From Magnetospirillum sp. (lineage in GTDB: Bacteria; Pseudomonadota; Alphaproteobacteria; Rhodospirillales; Magnetospirillaceae), in assembly GCA_020217035.1 (NCBI GenBank), contig JAIWOG010000229.1:1-19403 (forward strand): 19,403 bases of DNA. The letters run 5' to 3'. Position 1 is the stretch's first letter; the number at the start of each line of letters is the position of its first letter. Positions 9,591-16,660 of the stretch are shown here, one piece after another. The notes beneath the pieces were generated by a model. That model was given only the letters and a program-made list of their open reading frames with translations, did not search any database and was not told the DNA's origin. Position numbers and translations under genes: made by a program.

Positions 9591-10811
9591 ATGTTTCGCA
9601 CCATCGACGCTTTCGACGTCAAGGGTAAGCGCGTCCTGGTTCGCGCCGACCTCAACGTGCCGTCCAAGGACGGCAAGGTCACCGACACCACTCGCATCGA
9701 CCGATCGGCGGCCACCTTGAAGGAACTGGCCGAACGCGGCGCCAAGGTCGTGGTGCTGACCCATTTCGGCCGCCCCAAGGGCCGCGAGGACAAGTATTCC
9801 CAGAAGCTGCTGGTCGAACCGCTGGCCAAGGCGGTGGGCAAGTCGGTGGCCTGGGCCGATGACTGCGTCGGCGAAGCCGCCGAGAAGGTCATCGCCGGGT
9901 TGAAGGACGGCGACATCGCGCTGCTGGAAAACGTCCGCTTCCATCCGGAAGAGGAAAAGAACGACCCGGCCTTCGCCAAGTCGCTGGCGGCGCTGGGCGA
10001 CCTTTACGTCAACGACGCGTTCTCGACCGCGCATCGGGCGCATGCCAGCACCGAAGGTCTGGCCCATCTGCTGCCGGCGGCCGCCGGCCGTCTGATGCAG
10101 GCCGAGCTGGAAGCCCTGGCCAAGGCGCTGGGCACCCCGGAAAAGCCGGTGGCCGCCGTGGTCGGCGGTGCCAAGGTGTCCACCAAGCTGGACCTTTTGG
10201 GCAATCTGGTCAGCCGCGTCGATTACCTGATCATCGGCGGCGGCATGGCCAACACCTTCTTGTTCGCTCAAGGCAAGAACGTCGGCAAGTCCTTGTGCGA
10301 AAAAGAGATGGCCGACACCGCCCGCGAAATCTTGGAAAAGGCCAAGGCCGCCAAGTGCCACATCGTGTTGCCGGTTGACGCCGTGGTGGCGGCCGAGTTC
10401 GCCGAAAACGCCGCCAACGAGGTGGTGTCCGTCGACGCGGTGCCCGCCGACATGATGATCCTGGACGCCGGCCCGGCCAGCGCCGAGGCCATCATCGACC
10501 GTCTGGGCGGCTGCAAGACCCTGGTGTGGAACGGCCCGCTCGGCGCCTTCGAGATCAACCCCTTCGACAAGGCCACCAACGCCGTGGCGCAAGCCGCCGC
10601 CGAACGCACCAAGCAGGGCAAGTTGCTGACCGTGGCGGGCGGCGGCGACACCGTCGCCGCCCTGGCCAAGGCCGGCGTGGACGAAGCGTTCTCGTACGTG
10701 TCCACCGCCGGCGGCGCCTTCCTGGAATGGCTGGAAGGCAAGACCCTGCCGGGCGTCGCCGCCCTGGAGATCAAGCCGTCGGGCGGTTGCGGCTGCGGCC
10801 ACAGCCACTAA
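9591..10811 (+). CDS. pgk: Phosphoglycerate kinase
   Basis: The 406-residue cytosolic enzyme transfers the acyl phosphate of 1,3-bisphosphoglycerate to ADP, giving ATP and 3-phosphoglycerate, the step after GAPDH. Visible family motifs are [15 protein letters not shown] (14-28), THFGRPKG (57-64), [15 protein letters not shown] (111-125), the substrate loop [13 protein letters not shown] (141-153), [11 protein letters not shown] (190-200), [10 protein letters not shown] (214-223), [11 protein letters not shown] (311-321) and the nucleotide loop GGGDT (350-354). The length is normal apart from a Cys/His-rich tail, CGCGHSH (400-406). The start at 9591 has AAAGGGGAGA just upstream. The open frame continues back to 9480 through the repeat element but is not part of the protein. 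It ends in a terminator shared with the converging protease gene. Confidence 0.97.
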   Translation: MFRTIDAFDVKGKRVLVRADLNVPSKDGKVTDTTRIDRSAATLKELAERGAKVVVLTHFGRPKGREDKYSQKLLVEPLAKAVGKSVAWADDCVGEAAEKVIAGLKDGDIALLENVRFHPEEEKNDPAFAKSLAALGDLYVNDAFSTAHRAHASTEGLAHLLPAAAGRLMQAELEALAKALGTPEKPVAAVVGGAKVSTKLDLLGNLVSRVDYLIIGGGMANTFLFAQGKNVGKSLCEKEMADTAREILEKAKAAKCHIVLPVDAVVAAEFAENAANEVVSVDAVPADMMILDAGPASAEAIIDRLGGCKTLVWNGPLGAFEINPFDKATNAVAQAAAERTKQGKLLTVAGGGDTVAALAKAGVDEAFSYVSTAGGAFLEWLEGKTLPGVAALEIKPSGGCGCGHSH

Positions 10812-10829
10812 AAACGAAATCGTCAACGA

Positions 10830-10857
10830 AACGGCCGGGGTGATCCCGGCCGTTTTT
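10830..10857. terminator. Bidirectional rho-independent terminator between pgk and the protease gene
   Basis: A 10-bp perfect stem (10830-10839 with 10845-10854, AACGGCCGGG/CCCGGCCGTT) closes a 5-nt loop, with T to 10857 on the plus strand. On the minus strand the stem is preceded by A residues and followed by TTTCGTT, so it can serve both converging genes. The protease stop codon begins at its edge. Confidence 0.88.
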
Positions 10858-11582
10858 CATTGCGTCAGCGTCATCAGGATTTCCGCGTACCAGGCGCAGT
10901 TCAGGCCCAGGGCTTCGTCCACCACCAGGTCGCGGGCGACGTCCAACCGCGCAGAATGGATGCCCAGCAAGGTCCAGGGCAGGTCGCCATGGGCGGGGTT
11001 GGGCTGGGCGGTGCGCATCACCACCGGGGCGCCGCTGGTGCCGCGATGGGTGCGGGCGTCGGTGAGGAAATAGCCCTCGCCCTGGAAACGCAGGCCGAAG
11101 GACGAGGCGACGATAGCCTGGCGGACCACCGGCATGTGGTGCAGCCAGTCATGAAAGCCCAAAGGAAAGCCGACCACCAGCAGCGACGTCCCCACTTCCA
11201 CCTGCTCGCAATTCCCCGGAAGGTGGTCCGGGGTGAAGGCGCGGTACAGCGTCGTCGCCGGAAGCGCGGCGCGATGGATTTCCACCACCGCCACGTCGAT
11301 GGCGCCGGCCGAATCCTTGCCCTGGCGCCACACCGCCCGACCGTTGCGGTAAAGCGGCATGGAAAAGCCGGTGGAAGAGGCCAGGTTGTTCACGTCCACA
11401 TGCAGCTTGATCTCGATGCGGTCGGGAAAATGCCCGGCGTTGTCGTCGCGCAGCACATGGCACGAGGTCACCAGGAACAGGCGCTCGCCACGGGCGAAGA
11501 AAAAACCGCTGGCATTGGTCAGGCCGTTGCCGCCGATGAAGGTGTCGACGCGGGCGGCGGTCAACAACAGGGATTCGATCAT
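10857..11582 (-). CDS. Trypsin-like serine protease, apparently cytosolic
   Basis: This 241-residue protein has the chymotrypsin-fold triad in order: His42 in FLVTSCHVL, Asp96 in AIDVAVVEI, and Ser183 in THRGTSGAPVV. The segment VGTSLLVVGFPLGF (130-143) is the usual strand before the active-site serine region in HtrA-like and related proteases. There is no signal peptide, membrane anchor or PDZ domain, so it should act in the cytosol unless exported by another route. The start at 11582 has CGGAGCGG at good distance. It is the last gene of the leftward glycosyltransferase run, 32 bp after the GT9 stop, and may be co-transcribed; an isolated -10-like TATAGT (11619-11614) overlaps that stop. The substrate is unknown. 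Confidence 0.85.
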   Translation of the reverse strand: MIESLLLTAARVDTFIGGNGLTNASGFFFARGERLFLVTSCHVLRDDNAGHFPDRIEIKLHVDVNNLASSTGFSMPLYRNGRAVWRQGKDSAGAIDVAVVEIHRAALPATTLYRAFTPDHLPGNCEQVEVGTSLLVVGFPLGFHDWLHHMPVVRQAIVASSFGLRFQGEGYFLTDARTHRGTSGAPVVMRTAQPNPAHGDLPWTLLGIHSARLDVARDLVVDEALGLNCAWYAEILMTLTQ

Positions 11583-11614
11583 TTTCGCCGCTCCGAGAAA
11601 TGGGCATTCCCGGA

Positions 11615-12793
11615 CTATAGGCTATTTCGCCCCGTGGTCTGGGTTAATTGCGCCACCGCGTCCCACACCCGATCCGGGCTGATCTCGGCCACACAGGGAA
11701 AGGCATCGGCCCGTGACGCCCGTTTCGGGCATACCCACAGGCAGTGGTAACAGTCCATCTCCTGGTTCAGGAACACCGATCCGGCAGGTGCGATCTGGGG
11801 CGGGTAGGGCACGAAACTGCCGTAATGGCCGCCGCCGGCCAAAAGTACGGTGGGGGCGCCCACCCCCAGGGCCAGATGGCCGGGACCGGTGTCGTTGGTG
11901 ACCACGCAGGCCGCGTGCTTCAAGACGTCCACCAGTTGCCCCAGCTTCAGGCTGGTGATGGTGTCGATGGCGTTCGGATGTTTCAGACCAGCGATGGCCG
12001 GCTTGGCGAAGGCTTCCTGGGCCGCGCCGACGAACACCACCCGCAGGCCGGCTTCCAGGCATTTCCTGGCCACCGCCAGGAAATTGTCGAAGGGCCAGCG
12101 CCGGCCGGGTTCGTTGGAGCCGAAATTCATCACCACATAGGGGGCGCCGGCGGGCAAGGGCGGCGGCTGGTCGCGCCAGGGAATGGCCGGCACCTGGGGC
12201 GGATGGGGGCGCCCGGTCAGTTCCGACAAAAAGGTGAAATGGCGCAGCCCTTCATGGGTGGGATAAGGGCCGGTGTCGATGATCTTGGTGGCGCGATCCA
12301 GATACCAGGCATATTCGGCACGGGTGCGGTCGGTGATGAACGGCTTGCAGACGACGCGCTGGTCGGCGCGGCTGTGCCAGACCAGGGTGTCGGCGGTCAT
12401 CACCTTGCGCATGAACATGTCGCAAATGGCGGTCTTGAAGCCCTGGCGCCGTATCCACAGCGAAATCTTCAGCCGATAGCGCCACTTCTTTTCATAGGCG
12501 TGTTCGTCGATGGCGACGAAGTTGAAGCCGGGGAAAACCTGGTCGGCCAAACCTTTCCACGAATTGCAGCCCAGAACCGTGATGTCGGCTTTGTCCACCC
12601 CCAAGGCCGCCGGGTAATGTTCCAGCGCTTGACGGAACATCACCATGTCACCGATGCCGTCCATGCGCACTACGACGACGCCCTTCTTCACCTTGGGCGC
12701 TGTCCACAGGGCGACCAGGGCGTCGATGGGGCGGAACAGCCACCAGCGGCGACGCATGCCACGCGGAAACAGGATGGAGGACAGGCTGGGCAT
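11615..12793 (-). CDS. Glycosyltransferase family 9 protein (heptosyltransferase-like), second of the pair
   Basis: The 392-residue protein has a GT-B fold typical of ADP-heptose:LPS heptosyltransferases and relatives. The N-terminal Rossmann strand and loop VVVVRMDGIGDMVMFR (39-54) is the acceptor-side signature. The donor-side segment VVTNDTGPGHLALGVGAPTVLL (297-318) is the classic GT9 D-[ST]-G-x2-H motif. The C-terminus carries MDCYHCLWVCP with Cys348, Cys351 and Cys355, then FPCV with Cys367, shared with the neighbouring GT9. The start at 12793 is chosen because its ATG overlaps the upstream TGA by one base (TGATG). The frame is open much further upstream, but that stretch lies antiphase to the other GT9. 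It probably adds a sugar to a lipid-linked surface glycan at the inner membrane; donor and acceptor are unknown. Confidence 0.88.
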   Translation of the reverse strand: MPSLSSILFPRGMRRRWWLFRPIDALVALWTAPKVKKGVVVVRMDGIGDMVMFRQALEHYPAALGVDKADITVLGCNSWKGLADQVFPGFNFVAIDEHAYEKKWRYRLKISLWIRRQGFKTAICDMFMRKVMTADTLVWHSRADQRVVCKPFITDRTRAEYAWYLDRATKIIDTGPYPTHEGLRHFTFLSELTGRPHPPQVPAIPWRDQPPPLPAGAPYVVMNFGSNEPGRRWPFDNFLAVARKCLEAGLRVVFVGAAQEAFAKPAIAGLKHPNAIDTITSLKLGQLVDVLKHAACVVTNDTGPGHLALGVGAPTVLLAGGGHYGSFVPYPPQIAPAGSVFLNQEMDCYHCLWVCPKRASRADAFPCVAEISPDRVWDAVAQLTQTTGRNSL

Positions 12794-13908
12794 CAGATCC
12801 CCCGGGCGATCAGGTCGCGCACGGCGCCCAGGACCACGTCGGGGTCCAAGGCGGCGACGCAAGGGTACATGCCGTCTTCGGGGGGGAACCAGCACGCCCC
12901 CAGGCAGCCCTGGCACTCCATGGGCTGGTAAAGCACATGCATGTTGGCCGGGCTGATTTCCGGGGCATAAGGCACGATCTCGCCCACATAGGCGGCCGAG
13001 GCCAGGCAAAGCGTCGGCACCCCCAGGGCGACGGCCAGGTGCATGCAGGCGGTGTCGACGCTGACCACGCCCCTGGCCCCGCGTAGGATTCCGGCCAACT
13101 GGGCGAAGGGCGCACCTTCGAATTCCACGTTGGGCAGGTCCAGCAGGCGCTTGAATTCGGGATTCTTGTCCAAGTCGCTGGGATGGCCGGCCAGTTTGAT
13201 CCGCCAGTTGGCGGGCGCCTGGCCGATGATCAGTTCCCATAGGTCGGGCGGGCTTTGCTTCAGCTTGACCGCCGAAAACGGCTGCAACACCAAGGTGGGG
13301 GCGGGCAAGGCCGCCGGCTCGGGCAATTGCGAGGCGGGCAAGGCCACCAAGGGCGGCGGCGTCTGGCGGCCGGTCAGGAAATCGGCGAAGCCGGCCCAAC
13401 GCAACACCTTGTCGGTGTGCGGCGGCCCTGACTGGTAAAGACGGGTGTAAAGGGCGCGGTTGGCGGCCAAGCTTTTGGCGTGCCGTTCGGACGGACGCGG
13501 CTCCATGGCGAAGGCTTGCGGGGCGGCGGCCGCCTCGACCAGGGCTTCGTCCAAATCGGGATGCCGCAAGTAGTCGGTGTGCAGCACCACCCGGTAATGG
13601 GCCTGGAAAACCTCGTCCAGCACCTGGGCGCGATACGACCATCGCCGCAGCTTGCCGAAATCCACCGGCCGGACCTGGACCTGGGGCGGCAGCACGAAGC
13701 CCATGCGGGCGGCGTCACTGCGCAGCAGCACGGTCACCGTCTCGCCCGGTTCGGCCAGGGCCAGGAAACGCGGCAGCACCACCGACAGCAACACGGTGTC
13801 GCCCAATCCGCCGGCGCTGATCACCAGCATGCCGGATGGCTGCCCCGGACGTCGCGTCAGCTTGCGGCGCAGACGCAGCCAGGTGTCCAGCAGATGATGC
13901 GGGCGCAA
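12793..13908 (-). CDS. Glycosyltransferase family 9 protein (heptosyltransferase-like), first of the pair
   Basis: About 371 residues. GT9 features are MLVISAGGLGDTVLLSVVLP, the acceptor-side Rossmann loop, the segment TLVLQPFSAVKLKQSP, and VVSVDTACMHLAVALGVPTLCL, where the usual D-[ST]-G-x2-H has Ala-Cys in place of Gly-Pro. A C-terminal cluster CQGCLGACW then PCV (Cys332, 335, 339 and 350 in this numbering) matches the second GT9. The start is uncertain. I favour TTG at 13908, which has GAAGG about ten bases upstream beside the DUF6165 stop and gives a basic amphipathic leader like that of the second GT9. ATG at 13830 would begin exactly at the first strand. It is downstream of the DUF6165 gene and overlaps the next GT9 by one base, so the three are likely one operon. 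Confidence 0.84.
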   Translation of the reverse strand: MRPHHLLDTWLRLRRKLTRRPGQPSGMLVISAGGLGDTVLLSVVLPRFLALAEPGETVTVLLRSDAARMGFVLPPQVQVRPVDFGKLRRWSYRAQVLDEVFQAHYRVVLHTDYLRHPDLDEALVEAAAAPQAFAMEPRPSERHAKSLAANRALYTRLYQSGPPHTDKVLRWAGFADFLTGRQTPPPLVALPASQLPEPAALPAPTLVLQPFSAVKLKQSPPDLWELIIGQAPANWRIKLAGHPSDLDKNPEFKRLLDLPNVEFEGAPFAQLAGILRGARGVVSVDTACMHLAVALGVPTLCLASAAYVGEIVPYAPEISPANMHVLYQPMECQGCLGACWFPPEDGMYPCVAALDPDVVLGAVRDLIARGI

Positions 13909-13921
13909 CGGGGCCCAGCCT

Positions 13922-14311
13922 TCACGCGTAGGGGGCGTAGGATTTTTCTTCCACCAGCGCCGAGCCCAACAATTCGTTGACCTGGCGCTTGACCGCCGCC
14001 CGCTCGTCATTGGTGAAATAGACGGCTCGCGCCAGTTCGACGAACTTGGCGCCGAAATCCTTGGCCCGTTCGCAATCGCGGATGTCGTCCTCGATCACCC
14101 ACAGCTTCTCGTTGATGGCCTTCAACTCGGCCGCCAGCTTGGCCAGTTCGCCGTGGTCGGGGAATTCCCGTTCGCGCACCGCCACCAATTCGTTCAGTTC
14201 CTTGGTGACGTTGGCCAGCTTGGCGGCATCGGTCAGGCGCTCGGCCTTGATCTCCAGGATGGTGATCTTGTCGATGATTTCACCCCAGGACACCGGAACC
14301 AGAACGGACAT
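13922..14311 (-). CDS. DUF6165 family protein
   Basis: The 129-residue protein matches my memory of the DUF6165 family: the N-terminus VPVSWGEIIDKITILEIKAER, then KLANVTKELNEL, and a central helix AINEKLWVIEDDIRDCE. It is predicted almost all-helical and soluble, with no signal peptide, membrane span or obvious catalytic motif. Members are often found beside glycosyltransferase genes, and here it is the first gene of a run with two GT9 genes, so a role in surface-glycan assembly is inferred. The start at 14311 has GGGGAAAA just upstream and no alternative in-frame methionine fits. The upstream 147 bp hold three CTAGAA hexamers and a palindrome shared with the divergent creA gene. Confidence 0.82.
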   Translation of the reverse strand: MSVLVPVSWGEIIDKITILEIKAERLTDAAKLANVTKELNELVAVREREFPDHGELAKLAAELKAINEKLWVIEDDIRDCERAKDFGAKFVELARAVYFTNDERAAVKRQVNELLGSALVEEKSYAPYA

Positions 14312-14323
14312 GGCGATTTTCCC

Positions 14324-14374
14324 CTAGAAACACGATTTCGGCGCGGTTCTAGCAGATTTCCCCCCCCTCTAGAA
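14324..14374. promoter_or_regulatory. Three CTAGAA/TTCTAG hexamers about two helical turns apart
   Basis: CTAGAA at 14324-14329, TTCTAG at 14347-14352 (the reverse complement) and CTAGAA at 14369-14374 begin 23 and 22 bp apart, just upstream of the DUF6165 ATG. CTAG is generally rare in bacterial coding DNA. The even spacing, on one face of the helix, suggests an operator array or promoter elements. A run of eight C (14360-14367) lies between the last two. Confidence 0.35.
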
Positions 14375-14416
14375 GGGATGGCGCATCCAAGCCCTCTTTT
14401 CATGCCCCGCCAACTC

Positions 14417-14428
14417 CGACTATAGTCG
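14417..14428. promoter_or_regulatory. 12-bp palindrome with -10 hexamers in both directions
   Basis: CGACTATAGTCG is a perfect palindrome. It contains TATAGT on both strands (plus 14421-14426; minus 14424-14419), so it could be the -10 element for creA and for the divergent DUF6165 operon. A creA transcript would start about 26 nt before its ATG. No strong -35 is visible on either side, so this could instead be an operator. Confidence 0.42.
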
Positions 14429-14458
14429 TAACCGCCCTGGACAGGATTGGCCAAGTCG

Positions 14459-14920
14459 ATGAAATATTTACGTAAAATTGTCTGCGTCGGATTGCTGGCC
14501 GCAGGCGGCGCCCAGGCCGAGGAAATCGGCAGCGTGTCGACCGTGTTCAAGATGCTGGGCCCCAACGACAAGATCGTCATCGAAGCCTTCGACGATCCCA
14601 AGGTGTCGGGCGTCACCTGCTATCTGTCGCGGGCCAAGAAGGGCGGTATCTCGGGTGGCCTGGGGGTGGCCGAGGACACCTCGGACGCCGCCATCGCCTG
14701 CCGCCAGGTCGGCCCCATCGCCTATACCGGCAAGATCAAGGACGGCGAGACGGTGTTCCAGAAAGACACCTCACTGTTGTTCAAGACCATCCAGGTGGTG
14801 CGTTTCCACGACAAGAAGCGCGATGTCTTGGTCTATCTGGTCTATTCCGACCGCATCATCGAGGGGTCGCCCAAAAACTCCATCTCGGTGGTGCCCGTCC
14901 CGCCGGGCCAAGGGAAATAG
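14459..14920 (+). CDS. creA: CreA family periplasmic protein
   Basis: This 153-residue protein closely resembles E. coli CreA as I remember it: [63 protein letters not shown] and the C-terminal [20 protein letters not shown]. Residues 1-20 form a signal peptide ([20 protein letters not shown]) with an Ala-x-Ala cleavage site, so it is probably periplasmic. Cys54 and Cys81 could form a disulfide. The molecular function of CreA is not established. The ATG at 14459 starts the signal peptide; a TTG four codons upstream is less likely. The gene is followed after three bases by the 551-aa gene, so the two are very probably co-transcribed. Confidence 0.92.
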   Translation: MKYLRKIVCVGLLAAGGAQAEEIGSVSTVFKMLGPNDKIVIEAFDDPKVSGVTCYLSRAKKGGISGGLGVAEDTSDAAIACRQVGPIAYTGKIKDGETVFQKDTSLLFKTIQVVRFHDKKRDVLVYLVYSDRIIEGSPKNSISVVPVPPGQGK

Positions 14921-14923
14921 GTC

Positions 14924-16579
14924 ATGGAACTGCCCGCCGACCAGCATTTGCTGTACAGCGACCTGACGTCGAAACTGGGCAAGCTGGCCGATCAGGACCA
15001 GCTGATCGCCTATATGGGTCAGGTGTTGCGCACGTTGTTGCGTCGCCAGGGCGATTCCGAATTCCGCGTCGCGGTGCAGGATTCCTTCATTTCCGGCCTG
15101 ATGGGGCGCGACTGGGACGATCAACTGGCCCTGGCCCGCGAAGTGATCCTGATCGTCATCGCCAAGCGGCCGGAAATCGCCCTGGCCTGGCAACGCCAGC
15201 AAGGCGGCGACGACAACCCCCATCGCCGCGCCGCCGACCGCGGCGAAGCCCCCAAGGTGGTGGCCGACCCGGACCTGCCCGACCTGGACCTGATCGGGGC
15301 GGCGCCCGTGGTGCCGCCGCCGCCCAAACCGCCTTATTCCTTCGCCGCCGCCGAGGACAAGGTCATCGAGCATGTGGTGGAAACCTTGTCCCGCCGCCTT
15401 GCCTTGTTTCGTTTGCCGGTGGCCACTTTCCCGTCCGTCGCCTATGTGCACGAACAGGAATTCTTCCTGTTCTCGCCCATCTTCGCCCGGGTCACCGGTG
15501 AGTTCATGGCCGACATCATCCTGCCGTCGTGCCGCGACACCCTGGAGCGCCGGGTCTACAAGGCCATGAGCCGGGTCGCCACCACCCGACCCGACATGGG
15601 TCTGTCCGAGGTGAAATCCGACATGTGGGCGGTGGTGGTCGAACGCCTCAGCAAACTGGGCGGCCGCCTGAACGGGGCGCGCGGCAAGCTGGCTTTGCCC
15701 GCCGATGCCGGCGAGCCGCAATACCAGGAAGTCGAGGTGCCGGTGGACAGGCCGCGCGTGTTCCGGGTGCTGGGGGTGGGCTTCCGCATGGGCACGCGGA
15801 CCGAGTTGAAGCGGGTCAAGGTCAAGCTCCGTTCCGCCAAGGAACTGGACAAGTATGAAATCGAGGCGCTGAACCTGATGTCGGTGCTGCGCGACCGCGC
15901 CGCCGAGGCCGGCCTGGACCTGCCGCAGGAATGCGATTTCGAGTTCCTGGCGGCGCTGTTCATGGTTGACGGCCGCCGTCTGGCCCAGACCGTCAAGGAG
16001 TTGATGGGGCTGGCCGAACACAAGGAAACCAGCCGCGCCTATCTGATGGAACGGCTGGGCGCGGTGGACGAAACCTTCGCCAACACCATTTCCGACGCCA
16101 TCGCGCTTTTGCTGTTCCATGGCGCGGTGGGCGGCCCCTTCGGCTTCGCCGAATTGTACGAGACCGCCATCGGCTCCGCCCGCCACCAGGCGGTCCGCGC
16201 CCAGCAGCGCCCCTTCCTGACCGCCGAGCTCAGCCGCCGCCCCCGTGAACTGGCCTTCCAGGTGCGCGAAGTCATGCGCAAGCGTCTGGACGAGATGCGC
16301 ATGGCCACCGCCTTGGCCGCCCTGTTCAACGTCTGGAACGTGCTGCCCAAGGCCAGTTTCGCCCAAAGCCTCGACGCCGCCCTGACCGTCTTCCGCGCCT
16401 TCCCCATCGCCTTCGCCGGCGATGCCGACGAAGCGGCGCTGTCGGCCATCGGCCAGCAGCTTTGCGCCATCCTGGCCGCCGACAAGGTGGACGTGGAAAT
16501 GGCCAGCGCCGCCATCTTGCGGCTGTACAAGCCACTGGCGCAGCCAATGCCGATGGCGCCGGGCGCCTTCGTGGTTTAA
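14924..16579 (+). CDS. Uncharacterised 551-residue protein encoded directly after creA
   Basis: I do not recognise this family. The protein has a helical N-terminal part (1-92), a polar linker ending in a proline run (about 95-138, VVPPPPKPP at 129-137), and a long, mainly helical C-terminal part (about 140-551). There is no signal peptide, transmembrane segment or catalytic motif that I can identify, so it looks cytosolic. The region EYQEVEVPVDRPRVFRVLGVGFRMG-like at about 265-290 is the most strand-rich part. The start at 14924 is supported by AAGGGA at 14910-14915 and the three-base gap from the creA stop. Codon bias matches the flanking genes, so it is a native coding sequence rather than a shadow. 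thrS follows after 81 bp. Confidence 0.85.
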   Translation: MELPADQHLLYSDLTSKLGKLADQDQLIAYMGQVLRTLLRRQGDSEFRVAVQDSFISGLMGRDWDDQLALAREVILIVIAKRPEIALAWQRQQGGDDNPHRRAADRGEAPKVVADPDLPDLDLIGAAPVVPPPPKPPYSFAAAEDKVIEHVVETLSRRLALFRLPVATFPSVAYVHEQEFFLFSPIFARVTGEFMADIILPSCRDTLERRVYKAMSRVATTRPDMGLSEVKSDMWAVVVERLSKLGGRLNGARGKLALPADAGEPQYQEVEVPVDRPRVFRVLGVGFRMGTRTELKRVKVKLRSAKELDKYEIEALNLMSVLRDRAAEAGLDLPQECDFEFLAALFMVDGRRLAQTVKELMGLAEHKETSRAYLMERLGAVDETFANTISDAIALLLFHGAVGGPFGFAELYETAIGSARHQAVRAQQRPFLTAELSRRPRELAFQVREVMRKRLDEMRMATALAALFNVWNVLPKASFAQSLDAALTVFRAFPIAFAGDADEAALSAIGQQLCAILAADKVDVEMASAAILRLYKPLAQPMPMAPGAFVV

Positions 16580-16625
16580 AGACCGCACTTTTCTTGACTT
16601 CCAGGGGGAACTCAAACAGAGTCCG

Positions 16626-16653
16626 CTCTTTCCTTCGCACTTGCACGAAAGAG
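16626..16653 (+). promoter_or_regulatory. Leader hairpin overlapping the probable thrS ribosome-binding site
   Basis: CTCTTTC (16626-16632) pairs perfectly with GAAAGAG (16647-16653) across a 14-nt loop. The GAAAGAG arm is the only purine-rich tract at Shine-Dalgarno distance from the thrS ATG at 16661, so folding would hide the ribosome-binding site. E. coli thrS is controlled through its leader by binding of its own product; whether this hairpin does the same is inference. Confidence 0.4.
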
Positions 16654-16660
16654 TCGTTTC

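Noticed and set aside
11614..11642. Promoter for the protease gene
   Set aside because: TATAGT is present, but no -35 is found at 16-18 bp; read-through from the GT9 genes is enough to explain expression.
12794..13642. N-terminal extension of the second GT9 into the first GT9 gene
   Set aside because: The extension is out of frame with the real first GT9 and has no GT9 features; the TGATG overlap and the MPSLSS start explain the data better.
14360..14367. Run of eight C as a phase-variation tract
   Set aside because: It lies outside coding DNA and between promoter-like elements with no clear spacing role; eight C is not exceptional in this GC-rich genome.
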